A stretch of 63,091 nucleotides of DNA from Candidatus Aquidulcis sp. Lineage in GTDB: Bacteria > Chloroflexota > Anaerolineae > Anaerolineales > UBA4823. The notes under the pieces are model-generated. The model was not told the origin of the DNA. It was given only the letters and a program-made list of their open reading frames with translations, and made no database searches. Location: the NCBI GenBank assembly GCA_020723385.1, contig DYIZ01000015.1, forward strand, positions 1 to 63,091, written 5' to 3'. Positions 17,631 through 26,091 of this stretch are shown here, piece by piece. Each line of letters opens with the position of its first letter. Positions within the stretch are counted from its first letter, which is position 1. The translations under genes and the position numbers were made by a program.

Positions 17631-18776
17631 CTATTTTCGACGTCCGATCAAAAATCCGCCGGTAAATGTCAGCGCAGCGAAGGCAAAGGCGAAGCCTATG
17701 ACAACCATTACTCCCAAGACCGGAAGCAGGATGCTTCTTCCACTACTCGATGATTTCCCTTCGATCGGGGTAGGCAAAGCGGTGATTGAAATAGATGGTG
17801 TATCAGTGAGTGTGGGCGGAAGTGACGGTAATAAGGTTGCCGTAGGAGAATCTGTGGGTGATGGGGTAATTGAAAGGTGAGGGGTCCAAGTAGGCCAGGG
17901 TGTCGGCGTGCGTGAGGCTGTGCGAGCAGGAAGATGGGTTTGTGTAAATGTAGGTGATGGGGTGATACTATCCGTGTTCAACGATTTGTACCAACTACAG
18001 GGATCAACAATCGCGGCTATGATATTCTCATTAGAAGTTGGCTCCAGGTTATCCCAATGCCAACGCAACTCGTTGCCAGCAACGTAATAGCCCGGTGTTG
18101 TTCCTTTCAATGTGTTACCTTTACCATCATAAGTAACGCTCAATATGTTCTCATCTGTGGCCTTATACGGCAGCCGAAATATTACGTCTACAGAACCAAT
18201 TGATTTATACCATCCAGCGCCCGTTTCGAGAATGTAAGCAAATGCTATCCAGGGGTGATTCGTATTCTGGACCATATCATAGGACACCTGGACATTGACA
18301 ATTTCATTCGACGGAAAAGACACTTCGAACGCAGCCCAGGTAATTGGAACTCCAGCTTGGCGATAATAATTATCAGTGGTCACTTCAGTTGTGGTCACCT
18401 GACGACCGTCAATTTTAGCTACAAACGTCTCGTCCTTGATAACGTAAAAGCTGCCATTAATATCAATGTTTGTCAACGGGTAAAGCACTTGCATTGATTC
18501 AGTGATATTACCGCTATTTAGCATAGTAAAATCTGCCATTACAATCACCACTTCATCTCCCCAGGGTCCGCAACCGGGCGATGGTGGTGGAACTTCCAGA
18601 ACAACTCGTTCCGATTCCATCCGCACTTTCGTATTTTCCGAATTGAAGGGGGAGATATTGCCGACTTCAGAAGGGATTGGCGGCGCTACATCCGCCCGAG
18701 CCGGGCTGGCGGGCAAAGAGACCGACAAAAGACAAACGATCAACAGCAGGGTACTCCAGCGAATGGATGGCGCCAT
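17631..18776 (-). CDS. Secreted, C-terminally anchored surface protein (DUF4424-like)
   Basis: 381 residues from ATG 18776, chosen because GGAGG lies at 18786-18790 and a clean signal peptide follows (MAPSIRWSTLLLIVCLLSVS, cleavage after ARA). A longer reading would overlap the next gene without reason. The mature protein begins ADVAPPIPSE and has an all-beta-looking region of about 230 residues that resembles DUF4424-type domains, a tentative match. Then comes a Ser/Thr/Pro-rich wall-spanning linker (residues about 265-335), a hydrophobic helix near the C-terminus and the basic tail GRRK. Function is unknown. It lies downstream of the spermidine-synthase-like gene on the same strand with a 59-base gap. 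Confidence 0.75.
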   Translation of the reverse strand: MAPSIRWSTLLLIVCLLSVSLPASPARADVAPPIPSEVGNISPFNSENTKVRMESERVVLEVPPPSPGCGPWGDEVVIVMADFTMLNSGNITESMQVLYPLTNIDINGSFYVIKDETFVAKIDGRQVTTTEVTTDNYYRQAGVPITWAAFEVSFPSNEIVNVQVSYDMVQNTNHPWIAFAYILETGAGWYKSIGSVDVIFRLPYKATDENILSVTYDGKGNTLKGTTPGYYVAGNELRWHWDNLEPTSNENIIAAIVDPCSWYKSLNTDSITPSPTFTQTHLPARTASRTPTPWPTWTPHLSITPSPTDSPTATLLPSLPPTLTDTPSISITALPTPIEGKSSSSGRSILLPVLGVMVVIGFAFAFAALTFTGGFLIGRRK

Positions 18777-18835
18777 CGTATCTGTCCTCCTTCCTATACC
18801 TGTTTGACCCGCGTGGAAAATGATCGGTTTCCCAA

Positions 18836-20920
18836 TCACTCCCCCTTCTTCCGTAAAAACGCCGCCAGCGCCAGCCCGTATACCGCGATGCCGATCAAGT
18901 ACAGGCTCTGCACCCCCCACCAGATCGAGCTGTATTCGATGATGCCGCCGAACACCGAGCCGCTCAGATTGGACGCCAGAGGCCCCGTAATCTCGTTGCG
19001 CCGCCGCAGCGACTCGGAGAAGATCAGGCCCGAGAAGAACAGCGGCAGGGACAGGATCAGCACACTGCCCAGGCCGCGCCACAACGGGTCGAACCGGTTG
19101 AAGAACTCCAGCGGGAAGAAATACACCAGCCCCAGGCTGACGAAAAGCAAGGCATACGTCCAGCGCAGGTCAATGCGCGGCCGCCACAGCACGAACAGGT
19201 TCGCCGCCAGGATCATCAGCAGCACGCCCGAGATCGCCAGCGCATTCACCAGCCAGGTCGTGCCGAACAGCAGCGCCAGGCGGGTGATGCTGGTGAACTC
19301 GATCAGCATGAACGCCGCCCCCAGGAGCAAAAAATGCCAATCGGGTTTCAGCGCTTCGGGGAACGACCGGCGGAAAATGAAAATCGCCGCCGCCGCGATG
19401 AGCAGCAAGGCCTGCCAGTAAGCCGCCGGAACCTTGCGCGCCCGCAGATACAGGTAAGGCCAATCATCCGTGGGCAGAGGAATCCCGTTAAACGCCGGGT
19501 CCGCCGACCAGCTTTCGAGAGACAAGGCCCCCGCTTTCTCGGTCGTCACCGGCCCGGCGACGAAGGTCGCGCCCACCGCGCCGTAATGCACCCAGACTTT
19601 ATCGGCCCCAAAAACCTCCGCCAACATGCGTCCCAGGCGCTCCTCGATCCAGGGCGTGCTGGTGGCGAACGTCACCGCCGTGATGCCATTTTCCTTCAAA
19701 TGCGCCCTCACCTGGCGGAAACTCTCCAGCGTGTAAACATAAGAATCGAGCCGCACGCTGGATAGGGATGACAACAATGTGTGCGAATCCAGCAGGCCGA
19801 AGGCGATCACGTCATACTTTTTATCCGTTTCCTCGAAAAAGGCGCGCGCGTCGTCCGTGATGGGCGTGACGCGTGGATCTTTGTAGGGATGCTCCGGGTG
19901 AAGATCGTACCCCATCTCGATGATCGCCGGATCAATCTCGACCGCGTCCACGTGACCGGCCTGATTACGCAGCGCCGCGGCGGCGTCATTACCGCTCCCC
20001 GCCCCCACGATCAACACCTGGCCGCCGGGGTCAGCCAACAAGTAAGGCAAGTTATACGAGACGGCGATATCCTCCATCTCGGGGATCTGACCCTCCAGGG
20101 AGGCGAGGAACTCCGGGGAGAGATCAATCGCCCGCTGGTAGAACACCTGCTGGACGTTTATGGTATAGCCCACCTTGACCGCCTCGCCGGTATCCTCACG
20201 CGGCAAGATCAAATCCGTCACCACCAGCCTTTGATAAGGCGACCAGATCGCGTTCTGCCCGAAGATAGCCACCCCAATCAGAACCACCGCCAGGAGGATC
20301 CCATTGAGCGGATTCAGCAGCTTCCGGGCATAATAATAGACCCCCACCCCCAGGATGGCAATGCCAAACCAGATCGCCGGCGGCCACTGGAAATATGACA
20401 CCACCGAAAACAGCCAGATACCAATCAGGCTGGCGGCGATATTGACCACGTAAGCCGGCACCGGCTTGTAGCGCGCCATCTCTTCGCCCGTCGCCTGTCC
20501 GAGTGGGATAAAGAGCAGCATGGTGATCAGGAAGAAAACGAACACCATACCCAGAAAGGTCGCCAGCGACAGCCAGTACGAAAAATCGGCCGTGTACCAG
20601 ACGAACTCATCCCCGCCGGGATACGCCAACGCGCGCGGCGAGCTGATCCGTCCGACGACCAACACCAGCGCCGAATAGATCAACAGCAAGGCCGGAAAAG
20701 CCTTTTTGTAATCCCGCCCCTTCCCGACGATGGCGTATCCGATAGACAACCCAAGAAAAGCCGCCAGCAGGGGGATGTTCTTGAGATACGAAAACAGCCG
20801 TACCTCGGAGGACATCCAGCGAATTACCGCTAGCTCGACGAACAGCCCCAGCCCGCTCATCAAGGCCAGGAGCAGCCAGGAGTGCCGGTTATTTTTCGAC
20901 GATAGATTTTCATTTTCCAT
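18836..20920 (-). CDS. Membrane protein with spermidine-synthase-like methyltransferase domain
   Basis: 694 residues. About seven membrane helices (residues 1-235) are followed by a soluble Rossmann domain with SAM-binding VLIVGAGSGNDAAAAL and the acidic turn VDAVEIDPAII, as in spermidine synthase-like proteins, then roughly six more helices (about 520-690). Membrane-embedded SpeE-like proteins are widespread but their substrate is unknown. The canonical polyamine-binding Asp pair is not obvious, so spermidine synthesis should not be assumed. The ATG at 20920 lies inside the last codons of the CSLREA/LamG gene in another frame, so the two genes are translationally coupled. That suggests a link to surface-protein modification or export. 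Confidence 0.8.
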   Translation of the reverse strand: MENENLSSKNNRHSWLLLALMSGLGLFVELAVIRWMSSEVRLFSYLKNIPLLAAFLGLSIGYAIVGKGRDYKKAFPALLLIYSALVLVVGRISSPRALAYPGGDEFVWYTADFSYWLSLATFLGMVFVFFLITMLLFIPLGQATGEEMARYKPVPAYVVNIAASLIGIWLFSVVSYFQWPPAIWFGIAILGVGVYYYARKLLNPLNGILLAVVLIGVAIFGQNAIWSPYQRLVVTDLILPREDTGEAVKVGYTINVQQVFYQRAIDLSPEFLASLEGQIPEMEDIAVSYNLPYLLADPGGQVLIVGAGSGNDAAAALRNQAGHVDAVEIDPAIIEMGYDLHPEHPYKDPRVTPITDDARAFFEETDKKYDVIAFGLLDSHTLLSSLSSVRLDSYVYTLESFRQVRAHLKENGITAVTFATSTPWIEERLGRMLAEVFGADKVWVHYGAVGATFVAGPVTTEKAGALSLESWSADPAFNGIPLPTDDWPYLYLRARKVPAAYWQALLLIAAAAIFIFRRSFPEALKPDWHFLLLGAAFMLIEFTSITRLALLFGTTWLVNALAISGVLLMILAANLFVLWRPRIDLRWTYALLFVSLGLVYFFPLEFFNRFDPLWRGLGSVLILSLPLFFSGLIFSESLRRRNEITGPLASNLSGSVFGGIIEYSSIWWGVQSLYLIGIAVYGLALAAFLRKKGE

Positions 20921-23900
20921 AAGTGGTATCCTTCTTCCCCCGCAAATGACCGGCCAGCCCGCCGAAAAGCGCCAGTAGCCCGGCCAATAGCAATCCGGCG
21001 AAAACGATGCCCCGCCCGGCTGGCGCGGCGGTCAAGGATGTCTGCTCGACAGCGGTTGGGCTGCTGCTTTTTAGCACGAAAGCCGAGAAATCGCTCACCG
21101 GGTAGACCCGGATGGAATACGGCTCACCATCCTCCCCCGGGCAAACGCGCCCATCGCCGCCCCAGGAAGTATCCAGGGGGAGCGGGCCGTCCCAGCCAAC
21201 GCCGTTCCAGTGATAGACATTTAGCGCGTTGCAATCGTTGCCCGAAAGCTCGCTTCCCGCGAAGAAGAAATGCACCATCGCCGGGTCGTCTGTGACTGCG
21301 GGATCAATGTCGTAGCAGCGGCGCACAGTCTCGCCAGGGGTGATGGTGCAATCCCGGTTGCCGCGAATGGTCACGGTGGTCATACCCAGGTCTGCGCCAG
21401 CGATGGAGACTCCGCCGTAATCGCCGGCCCACAGGAAAGCCGTCCCGGTGTTGACGACATTCTTCGTCTGCTGGAGCACGCCGTTGTTGGTCAGCGTTCC
21501 GTTGGCGTACAACGCGGGCGGCGCGACGAGGGTTGTGCTAACGGGGACGGTGATGTCGTAAAAAGTGATGACATCGGTGCCAATGGTTTGTGTGACGCCG
21601 CCGTCAAAAATGATCGCCCCAGCGCGGGCGTCGAACACCCCGCCATAGCGGTTGAAGTTTCCGGCGAGGTTGATGGTGAAGCTGCCCGCAGTCACGTCCA
21701 GCGTCCCGCTGCCCAGGGTCAGATCGCCGTTCACGTCGAGGCTGCCGCCCAGGGTAGCCGCGGCAAGGGAAGTCTGGGGGTGTTTGCCCGCCGCCAAATC
21801 ACCGATCTCTGTGGCCGAGAGCGCCCGGTCGTAGATGCGCACATCGTCCAGGCTGCCCGCCAGGTGATCGGATGTCCCGCCGCCGTCCCATTCCTGACCG
21901 AGGGACCACAGGTTGTCGACGGCGAAGGCGTAATTGGGCGTATGGGTGGCTTCTTCCACGCCGTCCACGTACAGCCGCCCGGTTGCGCCGTCGGTCGTGT
22001 ACGCCAGGTGTCGCCAGACCCCTTCGGCCACATCAATATTGGTATCGCCCTCCCAGGCCGAACTGCCGCCATCGTAGATGATAAATTCATCGGTATTGTT
22101 TAGAAACAGAATGACCACGTTGCCCCGCCCGGCGGTGTTGACGGCGAGAACGGCCTGGTTTTGGCTGCGCCCGCTGGGGATATTGACCCACAAAGCAATC
22201 GTCGCGCTCCCCTCGACATCGCTTGCCACGCTGTCAAACGCAGCGTAATCGTTCGCCCCGTCGAATTGCAGGGAGGCGGCATCGGGGAAATCCATCGTGG
22301 CGGGAGCGTCCACAACCCAGGTTGGGCCGTTGATCAGCGCGCCGTCGTGGGCGAAGCCGGACGAGTCGCCTGCCGCGCCGCCGGCGCCTTCGTCCAGCTT
22401 CCAATAGCCCAACAGCCCATCGTTGATTGCCAGATCATTGAAAGCGTTGGCGGGCAGCGCGCCGGAGGGCAGCAGCACGCTGGTTGAGGGGTTGGACATG
22501 GCGTCCATGCCGCCCCCGCCAGAGAACGCGCCGGCGACGCGGAAGACGGCGTTGGCGGCGAGTTCCAGGGTGACGCCGGGGTTGATAGTCACATCGGCGA
22601 ATGTCACCGCGCCGTCGAAAAGCTGCGTCCCGCTTCCACTGAAGGTGACCGCGCCGAAATTGTGGAGAAAGCCGCCGCCGAGGGTGAAGTCGCCGGCAAT
22701 GCTCAGGCTGGCGGGCGCGGAAAGGGTCGCCGCAGGGCTGACAACCAGATGGCGGACGGCGCTGGCGGGGAACGCCTGCACCCCCGAGCCAGCCAGCGTG
22801 ACGGTCGTGGGGGCGTTGGTCGTCGCGTCGAAGCTGCCGTTCAAGGAGAAAACGTTGGCGTAGCCAAAGTTAGCATTGGTTGCCAGACGCAGCGTGCTGC
22901 CGCTGTTGACGATCACATCGTAGAAAGTGGTCGCCCCGCTGAAAATTTGCGCGCCGCTGCGGTTGAAGGTGACGGCGTGGTTGTTGTGGACGAGCGCGCC
23001 GTCGTTCGTCCAGTTGCGCCCGACGGCGATGTCGCAACCCAGGGTGAGGGTCACGCCGGGGTTGATCTGCACATTGCCGAACGTAATCGCGTCGGTATTT
23101 ACAAACTGAAATCCCGCGCCGTCGAAGGTCACGCTCCCATTCCGGGCGGTGAAAACGCCCCCATTGCGGACGAAATTGCCAGCCACGGTGATGGCGTAAT
23201 TGCTCGTCGAAACGTCGAGCGCGCCGCCGTTCAGGGTCAGATCGCCGTTCACGTCGAGGTCTGCGCCCAGGGTGGTTGTCGCCAGGGAGGTTTGCAAGTG
23301 TCTGCCGTCCGCCAGCGCGGAGATCTCGGCGGGCGAAAGCGCCCGGTTATAAATGCGCACATCGTCGAGACGTCCATCCAGCGCCTCGTCGTTGGCAGAA
23401 TGGCTCAAACGCACCCCGTTCCCGGCGTCCACCGTGCCGGCGATGCTCAATGTCTCCATCTCTGCCCCGTCCACGTACACGCGCATCACGCTGCCGTCGT
23501 AGGTTCCAGCAACGTGAAACCACACACCGGTTGTCCACGGCGGGCTGACCACGATGCTATGCAGGCTGCCGCCGATGCTCATGTAGAATTGCACCGCGTC
23601 CACGCCGCTGTTGTCGTAATAGCGCAGCACGGCTTTTTCGTTTCCCAGGCTGATAAAGCGCATGTAGGTGTAGCCGGTCCCGCTGGGAGCGGAGTTCATG
23701 TACACCCAGGTCGAGAGCGTCAACTCCTGTGCGCCGTCAATCTTGGGCGTGCCGCTCGTCGTGGCGTACTCGGTGACGCCGGAGCGGTCGAAGCCCAGCG
23801 CGTAGGGGTCGGGGAAATCCATTGTCGAAGGGACGGCTGCATCCCAAACCGGGCTGTTGGTCAGTTCGCTATTGTAGCCATACCCTGAGTCATCCACAGC

Positions 23901-25931
23901 CGTCGTCCCCGCGCCTTCGTCCAGCTTCCAGTAGCCCACCAGCCCGTCGTTCAGGTAGAGATCGTTGAACGTGGTGGCGAGGGTCTGATCGGTCATAGTG
24001 TCGAGGACGACACGCGCGCCGTTGGGGTCGAAGCTGCCGCCGGTGTGGTGGAAACCCCCGGAGACGATCATCAGCTCGAGGGGCGCCCGAAAAAGCCCGC
24101 CGGAAAATTCGAAACTCCCGGCGATGGAAAGGATGCCGTGATAGCCGCGTACATCGCCTCCAAACTGGAGCCAGTCGCCGTTGACGGTCAGGTCTCTACT
24201 CACCTGAATAAAGCCGGCGTAATTGCTTTCGATGATCCAGCCGGCGACGGTCAAAGGCGGTTGCACGGTCGCCATATCGCTGCTGGTGTCGTCGAACACC
24301 GGGATTTTGTCGGCGGTGGGCACCAGGTCGGTACTCCAGTTTCCGGCTACGCTGGTGTAGCTATTCGCTCCCCCTCCATCCCAGTAAACGTAAGGAGATT
24401 CGAGGGCGCCGCTGTCGCAATAATTGTTCCACGGGCGCGCCTCGCCGCGCTGGTCGGTTGTGTACGTCCCGCCGCAGCCGTTCGCCCCGTTGGGGATGGC
24501 GTCCACTGCCGGGCTGTCATGCAAAAGAAAGTGCGTGTACGTCGAGCCGCCGTTGTTCGCCAGCGGTTTGAGCCTGGGATCGGCTGCAACCTGATCGCCA
24601 GTTCCGCTGCTGGGGCAACCCGTGCCGCTGCCCACCAGGTTGTAACCCTGGGAGGTGGGGGTTCCGGCGCAGTCGTCGTAGCTGCTGTTGCGGGCGTCAT
24701 TGGAGGCGATGATGGCGTTCCTGAAGTTGAGCGTGCCGCCGTTGTGCGCCAGCCCGCCGCCGTTCTCCGTCGAATCGTTGTCGTCGTCGGCGACGTTGGC
24801 GGTCACGGTGACGTGGGCGAGGGTCAGTGTGCCGCCCCAGATATAGATTCCTCCACCGCTGCCACGCGCGCGGTTGCCGCTGATGGTGACGTTGGTGAGC
24901 GTGGGGGTGGTATCGCCTGTGTACAGCCCGCCGCCGCGCCCATCTTTCGAGTTCGATCCGTTTCCGGTGAGGTTGCCGCTCAAGGCGCTGTCGCTGATGC
25001 TCAAGGGGGTCGTATCATAATAGTTGTAATTATAGATCGCGCCTCCATCGCCGCCCTGTCCGGTTGCGCCGCTGGCGTTGCCGGTGACGTTGCCGCGCAC
25101 TGTGCAGCGGGTCATCGTCATCGCTCCATAGTTATCCACGCCGCCGCCATAACCGCCAAAATTGACGCCGCTGCCAGTGGTGTTGTTCTCGATGAGGCTA
25201 TCTTCGATGGTCAGCGCGCCGGCGTTGTAGATGCCGCCGCCGTCGCCGCCGTAAGTGTTGCCGCTGTCGCCGGTGACGTTGCCGCTGATCGTGCTGCGCC
25301 GGATGGTGGTCGTGGTGTTATCGGCGAGGCTCAACCCGCCGCCGGAACAGCCGTTGCTGCCGGGGATCGTCCCGGTGGCATTGCCGCTTACCGTGCTGTC
25401 GGCGAGGGTTAGCGTACCCTGGCTGTACACCCCGCCGCCGTTGCAGCTCGACGCGCCGGCGTTGGGCGTTTTGCCGTTGGAAATCGTAACGTTGTTCAGG
25501 GTCAGCGCACCGCCGGCGGCGACGTGCAAAACGCGGTCGAGCTGGTTTCCGTCTATGGTTGTACTGTCTGCGCCCGCGCCGTTGAGGGTGAGATTGCTGG
25601 CAACGTCGAGATCGCCGCTGGCGTTGGCGTCTTCGCTGGCGCCGGCAATCGAGAGCGTATACGTTCCGGCGGGCAGGGTGATGGTATCCGCCCCGCTTCC
25701 CGCAGAACATCCGCCGAAAGCCGCGTTTGTGTTGGCGGCCTGGATAGCCTCGCGCAGCGCGCAGCCCGCGCCGCCGCCGTATTCGTCGGCGGTGGTGGTG
25801 ACGGCGATGGTCGCATCGGGAGCAGCAAGAGCTGCCCGAGAGGGCGCCACTCCGAAGAATAATCCTGTCAACAGAGCGGCAGCGAGTGAAAGGCGTGACA
25901 GATTTGTGAGCTTGGACGGTCGGTGAGACAT
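20910..25931 (-). CDS. Giant CSLREA/LamG-domain surface protein
   Basis: 1673 residues. A signal peptide (hydrophobic LSLAAALLTGLFFGVA, cleavage near ALA) leads into a CSLREA-type start, GCALREAIQAANTN. A parallel beta-helix of Asn/Gly-rich turns follows, with many NGGG, SGN and DST steps (about 60-480). Two LamG-like lectin folds each begin YWKLDEGAG (near residues 670 and 1200). Each is followed by a matching DVNGDLTL stretch, so a module of several hundred residues has been duplicated. The C-terminus has a transmembrane helix (IVFAGLLLAGLLALFGGLAG) and a basic tail. This is a cell-surface adhesin or polysaccharide-binding protein by architecture. It overlaps the start of the membrane SpeE-like gene by 11 bases. 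Codon use is more GC-rich than in its neighbours, which creates long spurious frames on the other strand. Confidence 0.88.
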   Translation of the reverse strand: MSHRPSKLTNLSRLSLAAALLTGLFFGVAPSRAALAAPDATIAVTTTADEYGGGAGCALREAIQAANTNAAFGGCSAGSGADTITLPAGTYTLSIAGASEDANASGDLDVASNLTLNGAGADSTTIDGNQLDRVLHVAAGGALTLNNVTISNGKTPNAGASSCNGGGVYSQGTLTLADSTVSGNATGTIPGSNGCSGGGLSLADNTTTTIRRSTISGNVTGDSGNTYGGDGGGIYNAGALTIEDSLIENNTTGSGVNFGGYGGGVDNYGAMTMTRCTVRGNVTGNASGATGQGGDGGAIYNYNYYDTTPLSISDSALSGNLTGNGSNSKDGRGGGLYTGDTTPTLTNVTISGNRARGSGGGIYIWGGTLTLAHVTVTANVADDDNDSTENGGGLAHNGGTLNFRNAIIASNDARNSSYDDCAGTPTSQGYNLVGSGTGCPSSGTGDQVAADPRLKPLANNGGSTYTHFLLHDSPAVDAIPNGANGCGGTYTTDQRGEARPWNNYCDSGALESPYVYWDGGGANSYTSVAGNWSTDLVPTADKIPVFDDTSSDMATVQPPLTVAGWIIESNYAGFIQVSRDLTVNGDWLQFGGDVRGYHGILSIAGSFEFSGGLFRAPLELMIVSGGFHHTGGSFDPNGARVVLDTMTDQTLATTFNDLYLNDGLVGYWKLDEGAGTTAVDDSGYGYNSELTNSPVWDAAVPSTMDFPDPYALGFDRSGVTEYATTSGTPKIDGAQELTLSTWVYMNSAPSGTGYTYMRFISLGNEKAVLRYYDNSGVDAVQFYMSIGGSLHSIVVSPPWTTGVWFHVAGTYDGSVMRVYVDGAEMETLSIAGTVDAGNGVRLSHSANDEALDGRLDDVRIYNRALSPAEISALADGRHLQTSLATTTLGADLDVNGDLTLNGGALDVSTSNYAITVAGNFVRNGGVFTARNGSVTFDGAGFQFVNTDAITFGNVQINPGVTLTLGCDIAVGRNWTNDGALVHNNHAVTFNRSGAQIFSGATTFYDVIVNSGSTLRLATNANFGYANVFSLNGSFDATTNAPTTVTLAGSGVQAFPASAVRHLVVSPAATLSAPASLSIAGDFTLGGGFLHNFGAVTFSGSGTQLFDGAVTFADVTINPGVTLELAANAVFRVAGAFSGGGGMDAMSNPSTSVLLPSGALPANAFNDLAINDGLLGYWKLDEGAGGAAGDSSGFAHDGALINGPTWVVDAPATMDFPDAASLQFDGANDYAAFDSVASDVEGSATIALWVNIPSGRSQNQAVLAVNTAGRGNVVILFLNNTDEFIIYDGGSSAWEGDTNIDVAEGVWRHLAYTTDGATGRLYVDGVEEATHTPNYAFAVDNLWSLGQEWDGGGTSDHLAGSLDDVRIYDRALSATEIGDLAAGKHPQTSLAAATLGGSLDVNGDLTLGSGTLDVTAGSFTINLAGNFNRYGGVFDARAGAIIFDGGVTQTIGTDVITFYDITVPVSTTLVAPPALYANGTLTNNGVLQQTKNVVNTGTAFLWAGDYGGVSIAGADLGMTTVTIRGNRDCTITPGETVRRCYDIDPAVTDDPAMVHFFFAGSELSGNDCNALNVYHWNGVGWDGPLPLDTSWGGDGRVCPGEDGEPYSIRVYPVSDFSAFVLKSSSPTAVEQTSLTAAPAGRGIVFAGLLLAGLLALFGGLAGHLRGKKDTTYGK

Positions 25932-26025
25932 GAGTAGCCCCTTTCCTTAGAGCAGATTCGATAATGTTCAATTCTCAATCGCCTTATGTCGAATCCCGCC
26001 AGTGACATCATTGTACGTGAAAAGC

Positions 26026-26043
26026 GCCTGTCATACAACAGGC
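26026..26043 (-). terminator. Short hairpin after leuS
   Basis: Read on the minus strand, a six-base stem GCCTGT/ACAGGC with a six-base loop is followed by GCTTTTC. It lies about 50 bases past the leuS stop. The stem is short and the U-run brief, so confidence is limited. Confidence 0.4.
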
Positions 26044-26091
26044 ATTTCGAGGCAACAGCCCACAACTTTGTCAGGCGATGGAAAACGAGGC

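Noticed and set aside
17631-19082. Longer reading of the anchored surface protein gene up to 19082
   Set aside because: The extra N-terminus overlaps the SpeE-like gene, has no protein-like composition, and an ATG with GGAGG and a signal peptide starts at 18776.
18836-20920. Calling the SpeE-like membrane protein a spermidine synthase
   Set aside because: Only the SAM-binding Rossmann part is evident; polyamine-binding residues are not visible and no polyamine genes are nearby.
22662-25412. Long plus-strand reading frames (408 and 455 residues) opposite the CSLREA/LamG gene
   Set aside because: They are Ala/Val/Gly-rich mirror images of Asn/Gly/Thr-rich coding sequence in GC-rich DNA, with no start signals or motifs.
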